From positions 1 through 40,765 of IMG/VR virus record IMGVR_UViG_3300044799_000427: a stretch of 40,765 bases of DNA. The stretch is one strand, 5' to 3'. The first letter of the stretch is position 1, and every line of letters starts with the position of its first letter. This stretch comes from a virus. Positions 6,800 through 15,219 of this stretch are shown here, piece after piece. A model generated the notes under the pieces. It was not told where the DNA came from. It ran no database searches and saw nothing but the letters and a program-made list of their open reading frames with translations. A program made the position numbers and the translations under genes.

Positions 6800-7660
6800 A
6801 TGAAAAAGCAACAACAGCAAGTACCAGATGAATTGGAAGTCATTATTTCGGAAGAAAACATAAGGCAGGCCTTAAAGAAGAACATCGAGGAGATTGAAAG
6901 CCAGGTACGTGAAAAGGAACGGTTAAACGTCATCAAAAAGGAATGGCGCATGTTCCTGGCGGAAGCAAAGCCTTTGTTCCCGAAGATGCTTCATCGATAT
7001 ATCGCCAAAGCTCGCACAGAAGAACAGTGGAGATTACGGAATATCTTGTTCCATGTCCCGGGACTCTCACCGTTTTGGGCGGAGTATCAATGGAATCGGG
7101 AACAGGAGCATTATATTTTTCAAAGAATTCTGGTTACTGGGATATTCGACGGCGATCCCCAAGAATCTCCTAGATATTTATCGAATTGGGGACAGAAGTT
7201 TGATATTGCTGGTTTACCTAAAGCCCTGGCCTATGCCCGTAATGAATATCTGAAATATGAGTCGATTTCACAAAAAAGAGCCGAAAGGTTATTAGAAAAC
7301 AGGCGGTCAGAAAGAGATTCTGCACGACGGAATCGTGAAAATGAAAATAAGGCCATAAAGGCAGAAGAGCAGCGACGTTCCGAGGAGCAGGTACTTTTTG
7401 ACAGCGTGAAAAGCGATCCAGTAGCGATTCAATTGCTGAAGGCTATCTTGCTGATCAGGGAGGAAAGAATCACTTTTACAGAACAGTTAGAGAATGCTGA
7501 AAGCTGGGCTGAAACATCTGAACGACGCATGGCAGAGAAACTGCGCCTGGCAAAAGAGGATGTAGATCGTGCTCATCGGGATGCCGATGACGAACGGCGG
7601 CGCAAAGAAGATCTCCAGGATGAATTGGACAAGGCCGAAAAGAAGGCGAAACGTGGCTGA
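6800..7660 (+). CDS. Coiled-coil protein of unknown function
   Basis: 286 residues. ATG 6800 follows AAGGAG, the first gene after the Mini-A-like protein. Helical throughout: a charged N-terminal helix (about 15-50), a middle domain with conserved-looking aromatics (FHVPGLSPFWAEYQW, about 85-100), then long coiled coils (about 155-200 and 230-285) rich in Glu, Arg and Lys. It may be a structural or scaffolding partner of its neighbour. No family recognised. Confidence 0.75.
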   Translation: MKKQQQQVPDELEVIISEENIRQALKKNIEEIESQVREKERLNVIKKEWRMFLAEAKPLFPKMLHRYIAKARTEEQWRLRNILFHVPGLSPFWAEYQWNREQEHYIFQRILVTGIFDGDPQESPRYLSNWGQKFDIAGLPKALAYARNEYLKYESISQKRAERLLENRRSERDSARRNRENENKAIKAEEQRRSEEQVLFDSVKSDPVAIQLLKAILLIREERITFTEQLENAESWAETSERRMAEKLRLAKEDVDRAHRDADDERRRKEDLQDELDKAEKKAKRG

Positions 7661-7669
7661 TAGGAAAAA

Positions 7670-7858
7670 ATGGCAAAGCGCGCCAGGCCGGCAATCGAAC
7701 TAAAAGTGGAATTTGTCCCGCTCCCCCCGGAGCTGGAGACAGCCTGGCACGCAAGTCTCCTTCTACTACTGAATATTTTGAAAAGCGATATATGCGATGT
7801 CACCAGATGCGAGTCTTCGCCGATATTCATCGTGCAAACCTGTAAGGTGCAATTATGA
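7670..7858 (+). CDS. Conserved-looking small protein
   Basis: 62 residues (MAKRARPAIELKVEFVPLPP...). TAGGAAAAA precedes the ATG. The pattern VEFVPLPPELETAWHASLLLLL resembles small proteins found beside recombinases in other mobile elements, from memory. Function unknown. Confidence 0.6.
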   Translation: MAKRARPAIELKVEFVPLPPELETAWHASLLLLLNILKSDICDVTRCESSPIFIVQTCKVQL

Positions 7859-7947
7859 GATTGGAAGATCTGATTGTGATCGTAATGCTTGCTGAGCTGG
7901 CAATGATCCAGGATACCAGTCCCATCACGCGTTTGCGCATAGCATAG
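7855..7947 (+). CDS. 30-residue peptide (possible)
   Basis: The ATG overlaps the previous TGA (ATGA) and AAGGTG lies 6 bases upstream. Encodes MRLEDLIVIVMLAELAMIQD and ten more residues, a helical hydrophobic peptide. Support is coupling only. Confidence 0.4.
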   Translation: MRLEDLIVIVMLAELAMIQDTSPITRLRIA

Positions 7948-7955
7948 TCCAGGCC

Positions 7956-8030
7956 ATGCAGCGCACAGGCTTGATTGGGTTAATTTCATCCACCCTGGAT
8001 GAACTGGATGAGATGAGCCGGTCAGTATGA
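7956..8030 (+). CDS. 24-residue peptide (weak)
   Basis: Open frame from ATG to TGA encoding MQRTGLIGLISSTLDELDEM and four more residues, without a good ribosome site. Listed because it fills the space after the previous small gene. Confidence 0.2.
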   Translation: MQRTGLIGLISSTLDELDEMSRSV

Positions 8031-8140
8031 AGCATATATTTATTAATACAGTAGTAGAAAGAATCGCTATCTTCCCGTTTGATTGCGTTTGCGGGCATGG
8101 TCACAGGTGTCCCAGAAAAGGGTCCTGCCTGCTGAAAAAG

Positions 8141-8169
8141 ATGCGACATAACATGGGGTTATGTTGCAT
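8141..8169. promoter_or_regulatory. Long dyad upstream of the primase-helicase
   Basis: ATGCGACATAAC and GTTATGTTGCAT pair at 11 of 12 positions around 5 bases. No T-run follows, so a protein-binding site or RNA control element is more likely than a terminator. It lies about 115 bases before the primase-helicase start in a stretch (8031..8284) with no gene. Confidence 0.5.
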
Positions 8170-8284
8170 GAATTGACCAGGGACTGGGGGGCCGGGTGGT
8201 TTCATCTCGGATCACCGGGGGGCTGGGTTGGTAAGTGGCTCGAAAAATCTGAATAGGTTGAGAGAAACGTCATCAGAGAGACTC

Positions 8285-11266
8285 ATGGACAATATCATTG
8301 ATGAGATCAAACAACGAGTTTCGATAGAAGATCTGGTCGAGGAGAGCGGCTTTGCACTTCAGCGGCGAACAGGGCGGTATTTGAAATGCCGGGAACACAA
8401 CAGCCTGGTGATCGATACCTACAACCAGGCGTATCACTGGAATTCCCAGGATGAGCACGGCGACATTTTCAACTGGTTGATGAACCGCAACAAAGGCTGG
8501 GATTTCAAACAGGCATTGGAGGTGCTGGCAAAACGGGCCAACGTGCGGCTCCCAGAGCATGGCAGCGGAGATCTGAAGACCAGGCTGGCAGCCAGGGCGA
8601 AGGAAGATATTTTCCAGGTGGCTGCCCGAGTTTTTGCAAAATGGCTGAAGGGAGATAAGGAAGCCTGGGAGTACGTCAAAGGCCGAGGCTGGACGGATGA
8701 AATCATCCAGGAAGCGCAAATCGGGTTTTCGGGGCGGGGGACTACTGCTGCATTCAAGGCGGTGGGCGAAGAATTTGCCATGCACGGCGTGGACCCGGCC
8801 AGCCCGGCTGCAGTGGCCATCACCGGTTTCAAGGGAGACCCTTCGACAGGCTCAGGGCAAGCGGTGGCGAAGTGGCTCAATGACCACGAGATGGAAGCCA
8901 ATGAGGACTGGATAAAGTGGGGGATGATCCCAGGCATGATGAACCGGAAGCGACTGGTTTATCCGCACATCTACCAGGGCAGGATCCGGACGCTGTGCGG
9001 GAGGAACATCCTGGGGGACGATAAGAACCGGGATGGGGACGAAGTCAAAAGCTGGAATGTGCCGGTAGTACTGGGAGGGCCGCGGCAGTGCTACTTCAAT
9101 ACAGAATATGGGCCAAGGGCGGAGGAACTGGTGATCGTCGAGGGGCAGGCGGATGCGATCACGCTGGGGCAATGGGGGATGGCGGCGATGGCCACGGCTG
9201 GGACATCCTGGAAGGATCACGAGGCTCTGTTCAAGGAATTGAAGGAAATGCATAAGACGATCTACATGGCCACGGATGCAGACGAGGCGGGCCGGAAAGT
9301 GATCACCGGCAAGGATGGAGAATACCCGTTGGCCAGCGTGCTGGGGCCGATGCTGCGGGTGGTGGAATGGGTCGAGAAGGATGCGAACGACCAACTGCAG
9401 GCGTTCATTGCTGGAAATGTCGATCAAGAGCACCAGGTGGAGACCATACGGAAGACGCTGGACGGATCGGAGCCGATCGCCCTACTCATGGCCCGGCATG
9501 CAGGGTCCCTGCGAGGGGCGAAGAAAGACCATGCGGTCGAGCGGACAGTCAAAATAATCGCCAGGATGGACAACACCCGGCGGGCAATGTACCGCCTGCA
9601 ACTGGCGGATGCATTGGGCGTAACCGTGCGGGAATTCAACAACCTGGTGAATACCGAGCGGAAAGAGAAAACGACCGAGGATGGCGAAGGACCGGCAACG
9701 TTCGAGGAGATCTTGGGAGGATGGTACCCGACCGGTGAGGGAAAGAAGGGTTGGCTGATCGAATATTTATATGACCGGGAAACGGACAAGGCCATGCTGG
9801 CGTTCCGGGACCCGGACGGGAGGGTGGGAACGGCCCCGCACCTGGACATCAACGGGATCCGGTATGTGCCGATGCGGGATGATGAAATCATCAAACAGGG
9901 TGGGGTGATATTCGCATCCGATTTAGGGCAATTGAAATCCACACGTGAACTGGTGGGGATGGTGGAGCTCTTCCTACAGCGCAATTTTCTCCTGGATAAT
10001 CCATTCGATTACAAGTTGGCGGCATATTACGTGCTACTGACATGGGTATTCGACAGTTTCAGCGCCATCCCATACCTGCGGGCGCAAGGGGACACGAACA
10101 CGGGAAAGAGCGAGCTGATGCTGCGCATCGGGCAACTATGCTACCGGATGGTGATCAGCACGGGGGCCAGTTCGACGGCGGCGCTGAAATTTGCGCTGGA
10201 TGTTTACCGGGGGACGATGTTCATGGATGAGATGGATATCGCGGATCGCTTCGACGACCGGATCATAATCCTGAATGTGGGGGCGATGCGCGACCAGGCG
10301 AAGGTCTGGAACATGGTGGAGGTCAAAAACGAGAGCGGGGCGAGAGGCTTCCGGGGGGTGATGGCCAACGTCTACGGGCCGAAGTTGATCACCATGTATG
10401 GAAAATTCAAAGATCCCGCCACGGAGGGGCGCTGCCTGACGTTCAAATTGATGGAGAAGGAACCGTGGGAGCTGGCCAGGCGGGGAATCCCGATCGAGAA
10501 GGGCGAGGATTTCTACCGGGAGGCGCAGGTGATCCGGAACCTGCTGATGCGCTGGCGGTTGTGGCGCTGGGAACAGCGGATCGAGTTGAACAAGGAGCTG
10601 GCGGACATGCGGGTGAGCACACGCATCAACCAGGTGACGATGCCGATCAAGCAACTGGCCAAGGCGAAGGCGGGCGATCCGAACGACCGGGACGATCCAG
10701 AGTTGATGAAAGAAATCGAGACCTTCATCCAGAGCCTGAACGACGACCTGATCCTGGAACGGTCATTTGGCATCCAGGCAAGGGTATTCGATGCGGTGGT
10801 GGCGGCGTTGACCGAGAATGAATACGCAAATCTGGTGATCGAGAACGAGGTGGAGGGATTTGGGAGGGTGAAGTATATTTTTTATAAGCACCTGGCTGAG
10901 ATCGCCAACAAGATCATGGATGAGATGAACCTTGGCCTCAACCCCAGCCCCTCTCCTGATGGAAGTGCATCATCAGGAGAGGGAGGGCAAGAGTTCCATA
11001 AGAAGAAGTTCAAGGAGCTGACGAGCCCGACCGTTGGGGCGATCTGCAGGAAGGACCTGCGGCTGCCGGTTAAACGCATGGGTAAGGGCTTCGTAGTGAT
11101 CCTGGACAACGATAGGATCGATGCGCTGCGGGTGAAATACGGCCTGGTGAAACAGGCTGCAGATGGGAAGTATGAGCCGATGGCCGAGGCGGAGCGGACG
11201 CAACATGTTGCGCCCCTACAAGAGACATCTGATGAAGAGGAACCAGAGCAGGGAGAATTATTATGA
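8285..11266 (+). CDS. Primase-helicase fusion (phage replication protein)
   Basis: A 993-residue replication protein. The ATG at 8285 is chosen because it puts MDNIIDEIKQRVSIEDLVEES at the N-terminus, the usual DnaG start. Order: a DnaG-type N-domain (about 1-85) in which only one cysteine (KCREH) of the zinc site remains; the primase Toprim region with LVIVEGQADAI (E286) and ATDADEAG (D331, D333); a linker; then an ATPase with Walker A GDTNTGKSE (602-610) and Walker B-like TMFMDEMD (644-651). It would make primers and unwind phage DNA. Two palindromic elements are inserted in frame: PSTGSGQ (about 186-193) and NPSPSPDGSASSGEGG (about 886-901). The stop overlaps the next ATG. Confidence 0.9.
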   Translation: MDNIIDEIKQRVSIEDLVEESGFALQRRTGRYLKCREHNSLVIDTYNQAYHWNSQDEHGDIFNWLMNRNKGWDFKQALEVLAKRANVRLPEHGSGDLKTRLAARAKEDIFQVAARVFAKWLKGDKEAWEYVKGRGWTDEIIQEAQIGFSGRGTTAAFKAVGEEFAMHGVDPASPAAVAITGFKGDPSTGSGQAVAKWLNDHEMEANEDWIKWGMIPGMMNRKRLVYPHIYQGRIRTLCGRNILGDDKNRDGDEVKSWNVPVVLGGPRQCYFNTEYGPRAEELVIVEGQADAITLGQWGMAAMATAGTSWKDHEALFKELKEMHKTIYMATDADEAGRKVITGKDGEYPLASVLGPMLRVVEWVEKDANDQLQAFIAGNVDQEHQVETIRKTLDGSEPIALLMARHAGSLRGAKKDHAVERTVKIIARMDNTRRAMYRLQLADALGVTVREFNNLVNTERKEKTTEDGEGPATFEEILGGWYPTGEGKKGWLIEYLYDRETDKAMLAFRDPDGRVGTAPHLDINGIRYVPMRDDEIIKQGGVIFASDLGQLKSTRELVGMVELFLQRNFLLDNPFDYKLAAYYVLLTWVFDSFSAIPYLRAQGDTNTGKSELMLRIGQLCYRMVISTGASSTAALKFALDVYRGTMFMDEMDIADRFDDRIIILNVGAMRDQAKVWNMVEVKNESGARGFRGVMANVYGPKLITMYGKFKDPATEGRCLTFKLMEKEPWELARRGIPIEKGEDFYREAQVIRNLLMRWRLWRWEQRIELNKELADMRVSTRINQVTMPIKQLAKAKAGDPNDRDDPELMKEIETFIQSLNDDLILERSFGIQARVFDAVVAALTENEYANLVIENEVEGFGRVKYIFYKHLAEIANKIMDEMNLGLNPSPSPDGSASSGEGGQEFHKKKFKELTSPTVGAICRKDLRLPVKRMGKGFVVILDNDRIDALRVKYGLVKQAADGKYEPMAEAERTQHVAPLQETSDEEEPEQGELL
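8839..8861. repeat. Short palindromic element inside the primase gene (family D)
   Basis: CCTTCGACAGGCTCAGGGCA and flanks, an imperfect palindrome read in frame as DPSTGSGQA. The same or very similar sequence is a frequent dispersed repeat in environmental bacterial genomes, as I recall it. Confidence 0.6.
10937..10992. repeat. Palindromic element inside the primase gene (family C-like)
   Basis: CCCCAGCCCCTCTCCTGATG pairs with CATCAGGAGAGGG. It reads as a Ser/Pro/Gly-rich peptide in the protein. It resembles the intergenic family C elements at 11624, 29352 and 32369. Confidence 0.65.
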
Positions 11267-11700
11267 TTAAATTGATAAAAACGATGAACCTATGTACCAA
11301 ATGTACCCGATTCCGGGGTGGCGGGAAAAAATATGTTATGCACGGGAAAATGGGCTTTTACATCGCATATTTAATTAAAACAACAGGAAAAGGGGTACAT
11401 CGGGTTCATCGGTACATTAATTTTATCAAAAAAGCAATAAATATTGATAATAAATATCAATTATCTTATAAATATGATGTACCTATGTACCCCGATGAAC
11501 ATACAGGGGCGTATGGGTTTTTTATGCCCCGGCTAAAAGAAAGGGTTTTTGGGATGAGAAATAATGGTCAAAAAGAGGCGATTTTGGATGGTCAAACTAC
11601 ATCGAGGTACACAGGTTCATCGGCCCCACCCCAGCCCCTCCCAGAAGAGCACCGGGACGGTATCCCCAGATCAAAACCGATTTGGAGAGGGGAGAAATAG
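11263..11700 (+). CDS. Doubtful ORF over the iteron region
   Basis: A 145-residue frame whose ATG overlaps the primase stop and follows GGGAGAA, so it could be translated. Its composition changes along its length: a Cys/Gly start (CTKCTRFRGGG), an AT-rich middle made of iterons, and a tail that is a family C palindromic repeat. I think most of it is a cis-acting region that happens to be open. Confidence 0.25.
   Translation: MIKLIKTMNLCTKCTRFRGGGKKYVMHGKMGFYIAYLIKTTGKGVHRVHRYINFIKKAINIDNKYQLSYKYDVPMYPDEHTGAYGFFMPRLKERVFGMRNNGQKEAILDGQTTSRYTGSSAPPQPLPEEHRDGIPRSKPIWRGEK
11283..11621. other. Iteron cluster, candidate replication origin
   Basis: Four copies of a 16-17 bp element, consensus GATGAACCTATGTACC: direct at 11283..11298, inverted at 11394..11410, direct at 11476..11491 (one change) and inverted at 11606..11621. 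Extra TGTACC or GATGAAC units sit beside copies 1 to 3 (11302, 11411, 11494). Between copies 2 and 3 lies a very AT-rich run (about 11416..11475), suited to unwinding. Its place, just after the primase-helicase and before a ParB-like gene, fits an origin; binding sites for the ParB-like protein are the main alternative. Confidence 0.62.
11624..11695. repeat. Palindromic element (family C)
   Basis: CCCCACCCCAGCCCCTCCC at the left and GATTTGGAGAGGGGAG at the right, as in the elements at 29352 and 32369. Its right end lies just before the ribosome site of the ParB-like gene. Confidence 0.65.
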
Positions 11701-11708
11701 GAGAAATT

Positions 11709-12716
11709 ATGGAATTCCCAGGATGTAAAGTCAAGTCCGTGAATGATATTGCTGCCACCTCGATCATGGCACTCCCGGTCCACGTGCGCAAGCAGTCCAT
11801 CCGGATACAGTACCCGGATGAGATCCCGGTTGACCAGGTATACGTCAACCCAGAGCAGCCGCGCCACCTGTTCGATGAGCAGGAAATGGCGGAACTAACC
11901 GAGTCCGTCCGTCTCCATGGCGTGCTGATCCCCATCCTGGTGGAGCGTAACACAACCGGCGGCTACATCCTGCACGACGGCGAGCGCCGCTGGCGCGCCG
12001 CCAGGATGGCCGGGCTTGCCGCCATCCCGGCCCGCATCCTGCCGTCCGGCGCGGACAGCCTCAAACTGATCGACGCCCTGGTGGCCAACCTGCACAGCGC
12101 CTCCATGACCATCGTCGAGGAAGCCCTGGCATATCGGCGGCTTGGCGAGGTCTATGGATATGGTATGGAGCGCGGCTCCGCCAGGAAGATTTCCCGTCTG
12201 CTTGGGCTTTCCCGCATCCGGATCTATAATGCCCTGATCGTGCTCAAACTCCCCCCGGCAATCCAAGCGCACTTCGCCGCCCGTAAACTCCCCAACAATC
12301 CCGACGTCATACGGGCCCTGCTGCATATCCCGGACGACGAAGCCCGACTGCGGCTGGCCAATCACCTGGCAGCTTTCCCACATCCGCCCACCATCCAGAC
12401 CGTGCGAAGTGCCTGCACCCGCTTGAAAAATTTACTTGCAGCATCTGCAGAAGCAGATCGTTTTCAGGAGAAAATATCCACAGAAAGACGGGTCACTTCC
12501 GCCATGCGTTTCTCTGGTAAAAAGCCGCGCGCCGAATGGCCGGAATGGGAGGCCCTCTACCAGCTCGGCAAAGTTCCACCCTGGCCGGTGGTCAACGATG
12601 CCGTCATGGCCACCTGCGACGGCTGCGCCATGCGCCCGGCGGCCAGCAAGGCCATCTGCCGGGATTGCCCGCTGGTGGATTGCCTGCGCAGGATGATCAA
12701 GGCGGTGGAGAAATGA
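11709..12716 (+). CDS. ParB-like DNA-binding protein
   Basis: 335 residues. ATG 11709 follows AGGAG at 5 bases. An N-terminal ParB domain (about 35-125) carries NPEQPRHLF, HGVLIPILV and the GERRWRAARMAG box. A helix-turn-helix segment follows (about 150-180, ARKISRLLGLSRIRIYNAL). The C-terminus has a cysteine cluster (CDGCAMRPAASKAICRDCPL, then C), a probable zinc site. ParB proteins bind clustered DNA sites and hydrolyse CTP. No ParA is encoded in this window, so a replication, silencing or regulatory role is as likely as partition. The stop overlaps the next ATG. Confidence 0.85.
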   Translation: MEFPGCKVKSVNDIAATSIMALPVHVRKQSIRIQYPDEIPVDQVYVNPEQPRHLFDEQEMAELTESVRLHGVLIPILVERNTTGGYILHDGERRWRAARMAGLAAIPARILPSGADSLKLIDALVANLHSASMTIVEEALAYRRLGEVYGYGMERGSARKISRLLGLSRIRIYNALIVLKLPPAIQAHFAARKLPNNPDVIRALLHIPDDEARLRLANHLAAFPHPPTIQTVRSACTRLKNLLAASAEADRFQEKISTERRVTSAMRFSGKKPRAEWPEWEALYQLGKVPPWPVVNDAVMATCDGCAMRPAASKAICRDCPLVDCLRRMIKAVEK

Positions 12717-13660
12717 CTGCCCCCAATCTCGATCTGCTCATCCAAATCGCCGTGACGGGCGCACAGATCGCCACCGGCCGGCATGCGACCGGAAACCTGC
12801 CGGAGGCATTGTTCGCTGGCACACAGGTCCAGGACAGGACTGCCAAACAACCCAACTGGACCGCCGCAGAGGAGAAATTTATCGTCGAGAACTATGTCAT
12901 CTTGTCCGACATGGAGATCGGCGCAATCCTGGGCCGCAGCGCCACCGCAATTCATGTCCACCGCGAGCGCGAGATGAACCTGCCGGGGCCTTCGAAAGCG
13001 CACGGCATTCTCACCATCAACCGCGCTGCCAAAATGCTCGGCCTGAACTCCTGCCATGCCCTGGCATACTGGTTCGACGCAGGATTGCTGCCTGGTTATA
13101 AACTTCCCGGCGGGAGCATGTGCCGTTTAATCCAGGTTGCCGATTTCATCCGCTGGGTCTGCACCCCGGCCAACTGGATCTATATAGATATCGACAAGAT
13201 CACTGATGTGAAACTGAAACGCATGGCTTTCAAACGCCGCGAGCGCTGGAATGATGACTGGTGGAGTACTGTCCAGGTGGCGCAATACCACGGCGTTTCC
13301 ACCCAGGATGTAAAACGTTACATCAAACTCGGCTACATCCAGGCCATCCAGCCTGAATACTCCATCGGCGGGCGGGAACTCAACCGGAACTGGAAACCCT
13401 GGCGCGTCCTGCGCTCTGAGGCCACACATCCAGGCCTGCACTTCTGGACCAGGGCTGAAATCCGCACCGGCCGGCGCATCTGGAGCGCAGCCGCCGACGC
13501 CTGGATCCTGAAAGCCCGCGATGAACTGGGACTGAAATTCACAACCATCGGCCGCACGATGAAACGCAGCGACGAACTGATCGGACTGCGATATTACGCG
13601 CTCAAAAAAATGAATAAGGAGCAGGAATATCCCGCCCCTACGGAGAGATATGGAAAATAA
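12713..13660 (+). CDS. Multi-HTH DNA-binding protein
   Basis: 315 residues, starting at the ATGA overlap with the ParB-like gene. A SANT/Myb-like segment (NWTAAEEKFIVENYVILSDM, about 43-80) is followed by two modules that resemble helix-turn-helix/MerR-type DNA-binding folds (about 95-145, LTINRAAKMLGL; about 180-215, STVQVAQYHGVSTQDVKRYI) and a third SANT-like tail (about 260-300). Probably a regulator or a protein that bridges DNA together with its ParB-like neighbour. The tail YPAPTERYGK looks like half of a family B palindromic element. Confidence 0.65.
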   Translation: MTAPNLDLLIQIAVTGAQIATGRHATGNLPEALFAGTQVQDRTAKQPNWTAAEEKFIVENYVILSDMEIGAILGRSATAIHVHREREMNLPGPSKAHGILTINRAAKMLGLNSCHALAYWFDAGLLPGYKLPGGSMCRLIQVADFIRWVCTPANWIYIDIDKITDVKLKRMAFKRRERWNDDWWSTVQVAQYHGVSTQDVKRYIKLGYIQAIQPEYSIGGRELNRNWKPWRVLRSEATHPGLHFWTRAEIRTGRRIWSAAADAWILKARDELGLKFTTIGRTMKRSDELIGLRYYALKKMNKEQEYPAPTERYGK

Positions 13661-14447
13661 TAAGACGGGTTTTGTGGATCGGGTGGCGGGATTCCTGACC
13701 GGCTGGCGCAGATTGACACAGGAGGCCGAGCGGACGCTGGTTGACAACCTGGCAGCCACGGCTCCCTGGCTGGCTCCGCTGGCTCCGGCATACCTGGCAT
13801 ACCAGGCGATGTTGGACGTGCTGCGATTCCCAGTCTGGGTGGCAGGGACGGTGGGCATGACAGTGGAAGTGCTGGGGATCAGCACGATCAACACGGCGTT
13901 GAACTTCTGGACCTGGAACCGGGAGAAGAATAAAACGGACAAGGCCGCCCCCACATGGGTGGCACTACTGGCGGCCGGATTTTACATCACCGTGGTGATC
14001 ACTGTGAATGTGATGCTGGATGGTGGGACGGATCTGGAGAAGACAGCCAAAGGGTTGATCAGCTCGCTGTCGGTGGTGGCAGCTATTACGCTGGCGCTGC
14101 GGTCCCAGCACAGCCGGAGAGTGGTGGAAACGAAGCAAGCAAAGGCGGAAAGGCGGGAGGAACGCAGATTGCAGAAACTTGGCGGCGGCCGGGGAAAATT
14201 ACCGAAATTTTCAGTGAAAGTTACCGAAGCGGTCGAAGATCATCCCGAGACCTTCGGAAAATGGGAGCGCTGGCCGGACGTGCCCGCAGATGAGCAGATG
14301 AAGATGGTACGCATGACGATGAACCAGGTGGTGGAGTTCTACGGTGTGGACGAACGGACGGCTTACAACTGGCTGAAGTATGCAAAACGTGATCACGGCC
14401 TGGCGGGCGAGGTGGCCCAGTTCCAGGAAGAGTTGAAGGAGGCGTGA
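13650..14447 (+). CDS. Membrane protein with C-terminal HTH
   Basis: 265 residues. Hydrophobic stretches at about 36-70 and clear membrane spans at about 103-123 (WVALLAAGFYITVVITVNVML) and 138-152, then a strongly basic helix (RREERRLQKLGGGRGK, about 170-185) and a helix-turn-helix (MTMNQVVEFYGVDERTAYNW, about 223-245). That order suggests a membrane-anchored DNA-binding protein, for example tethering phage DNA or sensing the membrane. No family recognised. It overlaps the previous gene by 11 bases. Confidence 0.7.
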   Translation: MENNKTGFVDRVAGFLTGWRRLTQEAERTLVDNLAATAPWLAPLAPAYLAYQAMLDVLRFPVWVAGTVGMTVEVLGISTINTALNFWTWNREKNKTDKAAPTWVALLAAGFYITVVITVNVMLDGGTDLEKTAKGLISSLSVVAAITLALRSQHSRRVVETKQAKAERREERRLQKLGGGRGKLPKFSVKVTEAVEDHPETFGKWERWPDVPADEQMKMVRMTMNQVVEFYGVDERTAYNWLKYAKRDHGLAGEVAQFQEELKEA

Positions 14448-14448
14448 G

Positions 14449-14733
14449 ATGGGAGAAACTTATTTGTGTAAATCCACGGACAATATAAATATTTATGCGT
14501 TACAAGATCCGCGTTCAAAGCATACCTACGCGTTTGTTAGAAATAGAAATACCAACCGAGGCATTGGGATTGTCTGCTGGGAATATTCAAGAAAACAATA
14601 TATGTTTAAACAAATTTGGCCTGCGAGTTGGACGGCTCGAGGTTTATCCGAAATAGCAGACTTTATTAGAAAATGTAATAATTGGGAACTGAGATATCCG
14701 AGGACGAATGAGTTTGCAAAAAGGAGAAAGTGA
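14449..14733 (+). CDS. Hypothetical protein
   Basis: 94 residues, rich in Asn, Tyr and Trp, with AT-richer codons than its neighbours. AAGGAGGCG precedes the ATG. No motif recognised; the different base use hints at separate acquisition. Confidence 0.65.
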   Translation: MGETYLCKSTDNINIYALQDPRSKHTYAFVRNRNTNRGIGIVCWEYSRKQYMFKQIWPASWTARGLSEIADFIRKCNNWELRYPRTNEFAKRRK

Positions 14734-15041
14734 TGGACAAGGAAATCACCAAGTCAGGATCTGAACTGATTGCAGAAGAACGCCAGCGCCAGATCGAAAA
14801 GGAAGGCTGGACACCAGAGCACGATGATGAATGGAAAAATGGAGAAATGGCGATGGCGGCGATGGCATACACTTACTCGCGCTTTATACCATCCAAAGAT
14901 GTTCTGGTCCTATATTGGCCCTGGGATAAAAAGTTGTGGAAGCCCAAGGACGCAATTCGCGACCTGGTGCGTGCAGGGGCTTTGATTGCCGCCGAGATCG
15001 ACCGGTTACAGAGAAGAGGTGGCGATGGAAACAAAGACTAA
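14733..15041 (+). CDS. Conserved phage protein of unknown function
   Basis: 102 residues. AAGGAG precedes ATG 14733, which overlaps the previous stop (a GTG at 14730 is an alternative). The pattern ERQRQIEKEGWTPEHDDEW ... GEMAMAAMAY ... KPKDAIRDLVRAGALIAAEI is common in small early proteins of temperate phages. Acidic His/Asp pairs (HDD) could bind metal, as in MazG-like folds, but I cannot assign a reaction. Confidence 0.75.
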   Translation: MDKEITKSGSELIAEERQRQIEKEGWTPEHDDEWKNGEMAMAAMAYTYSRFIPSKDVLVLYWPWDKKLWKPKDAIRDLVRAGALIAAEIDRLQRRGGDGNKD

Positions 15042-15219
15042 ATTGAAGCACCCAACTTTCGGGATAGGCAGGGTAATTTCATTGTGGACTGATGATGAAG
15101 GGCGGCGGGTGGCGCGTTGCTACTTCGATAATCCGCCCGGGATGGCACAAGGCAGCCAGGGGATAAAGCCGGTGGCGGATGTGATCGTGGATGACACGAA
15201 AGAGCAAGGCAATGGATAA
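15025..15219 (+). CDS. Small Tudor/SH3-like protein
   Basis: 64 residues. KLKHPTFGIGRVISLWTDDEG looks like the small beta-barrel at the C-terminus of UvrD-type helicases and in CarD-like proteins (HxxFGxGxVI). It may bind protein or nucleic acid. It overlaps the preceding gene by 17 bases and the next by 8. Confidence 0.6.
   Translation: METKTKLKHPTFGIGRVISLWTDDEGRRVARCYFDNPPGMAQGSQGIKPVADVIVDDTKEQGNG

Noticed and set aside
8228-8284. Earlier TTG start of the primase-helicase
   Set aside because: The added 19 residues do not look like a DnaG start, whereas ATG 8285 gives a typical one.
11283-11621. CRISPR array
   Set aside because: The repeats alternate in orientation, are only 16 bp, and spacing is irregular (about 60-130 bp). 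No cas genes are present.
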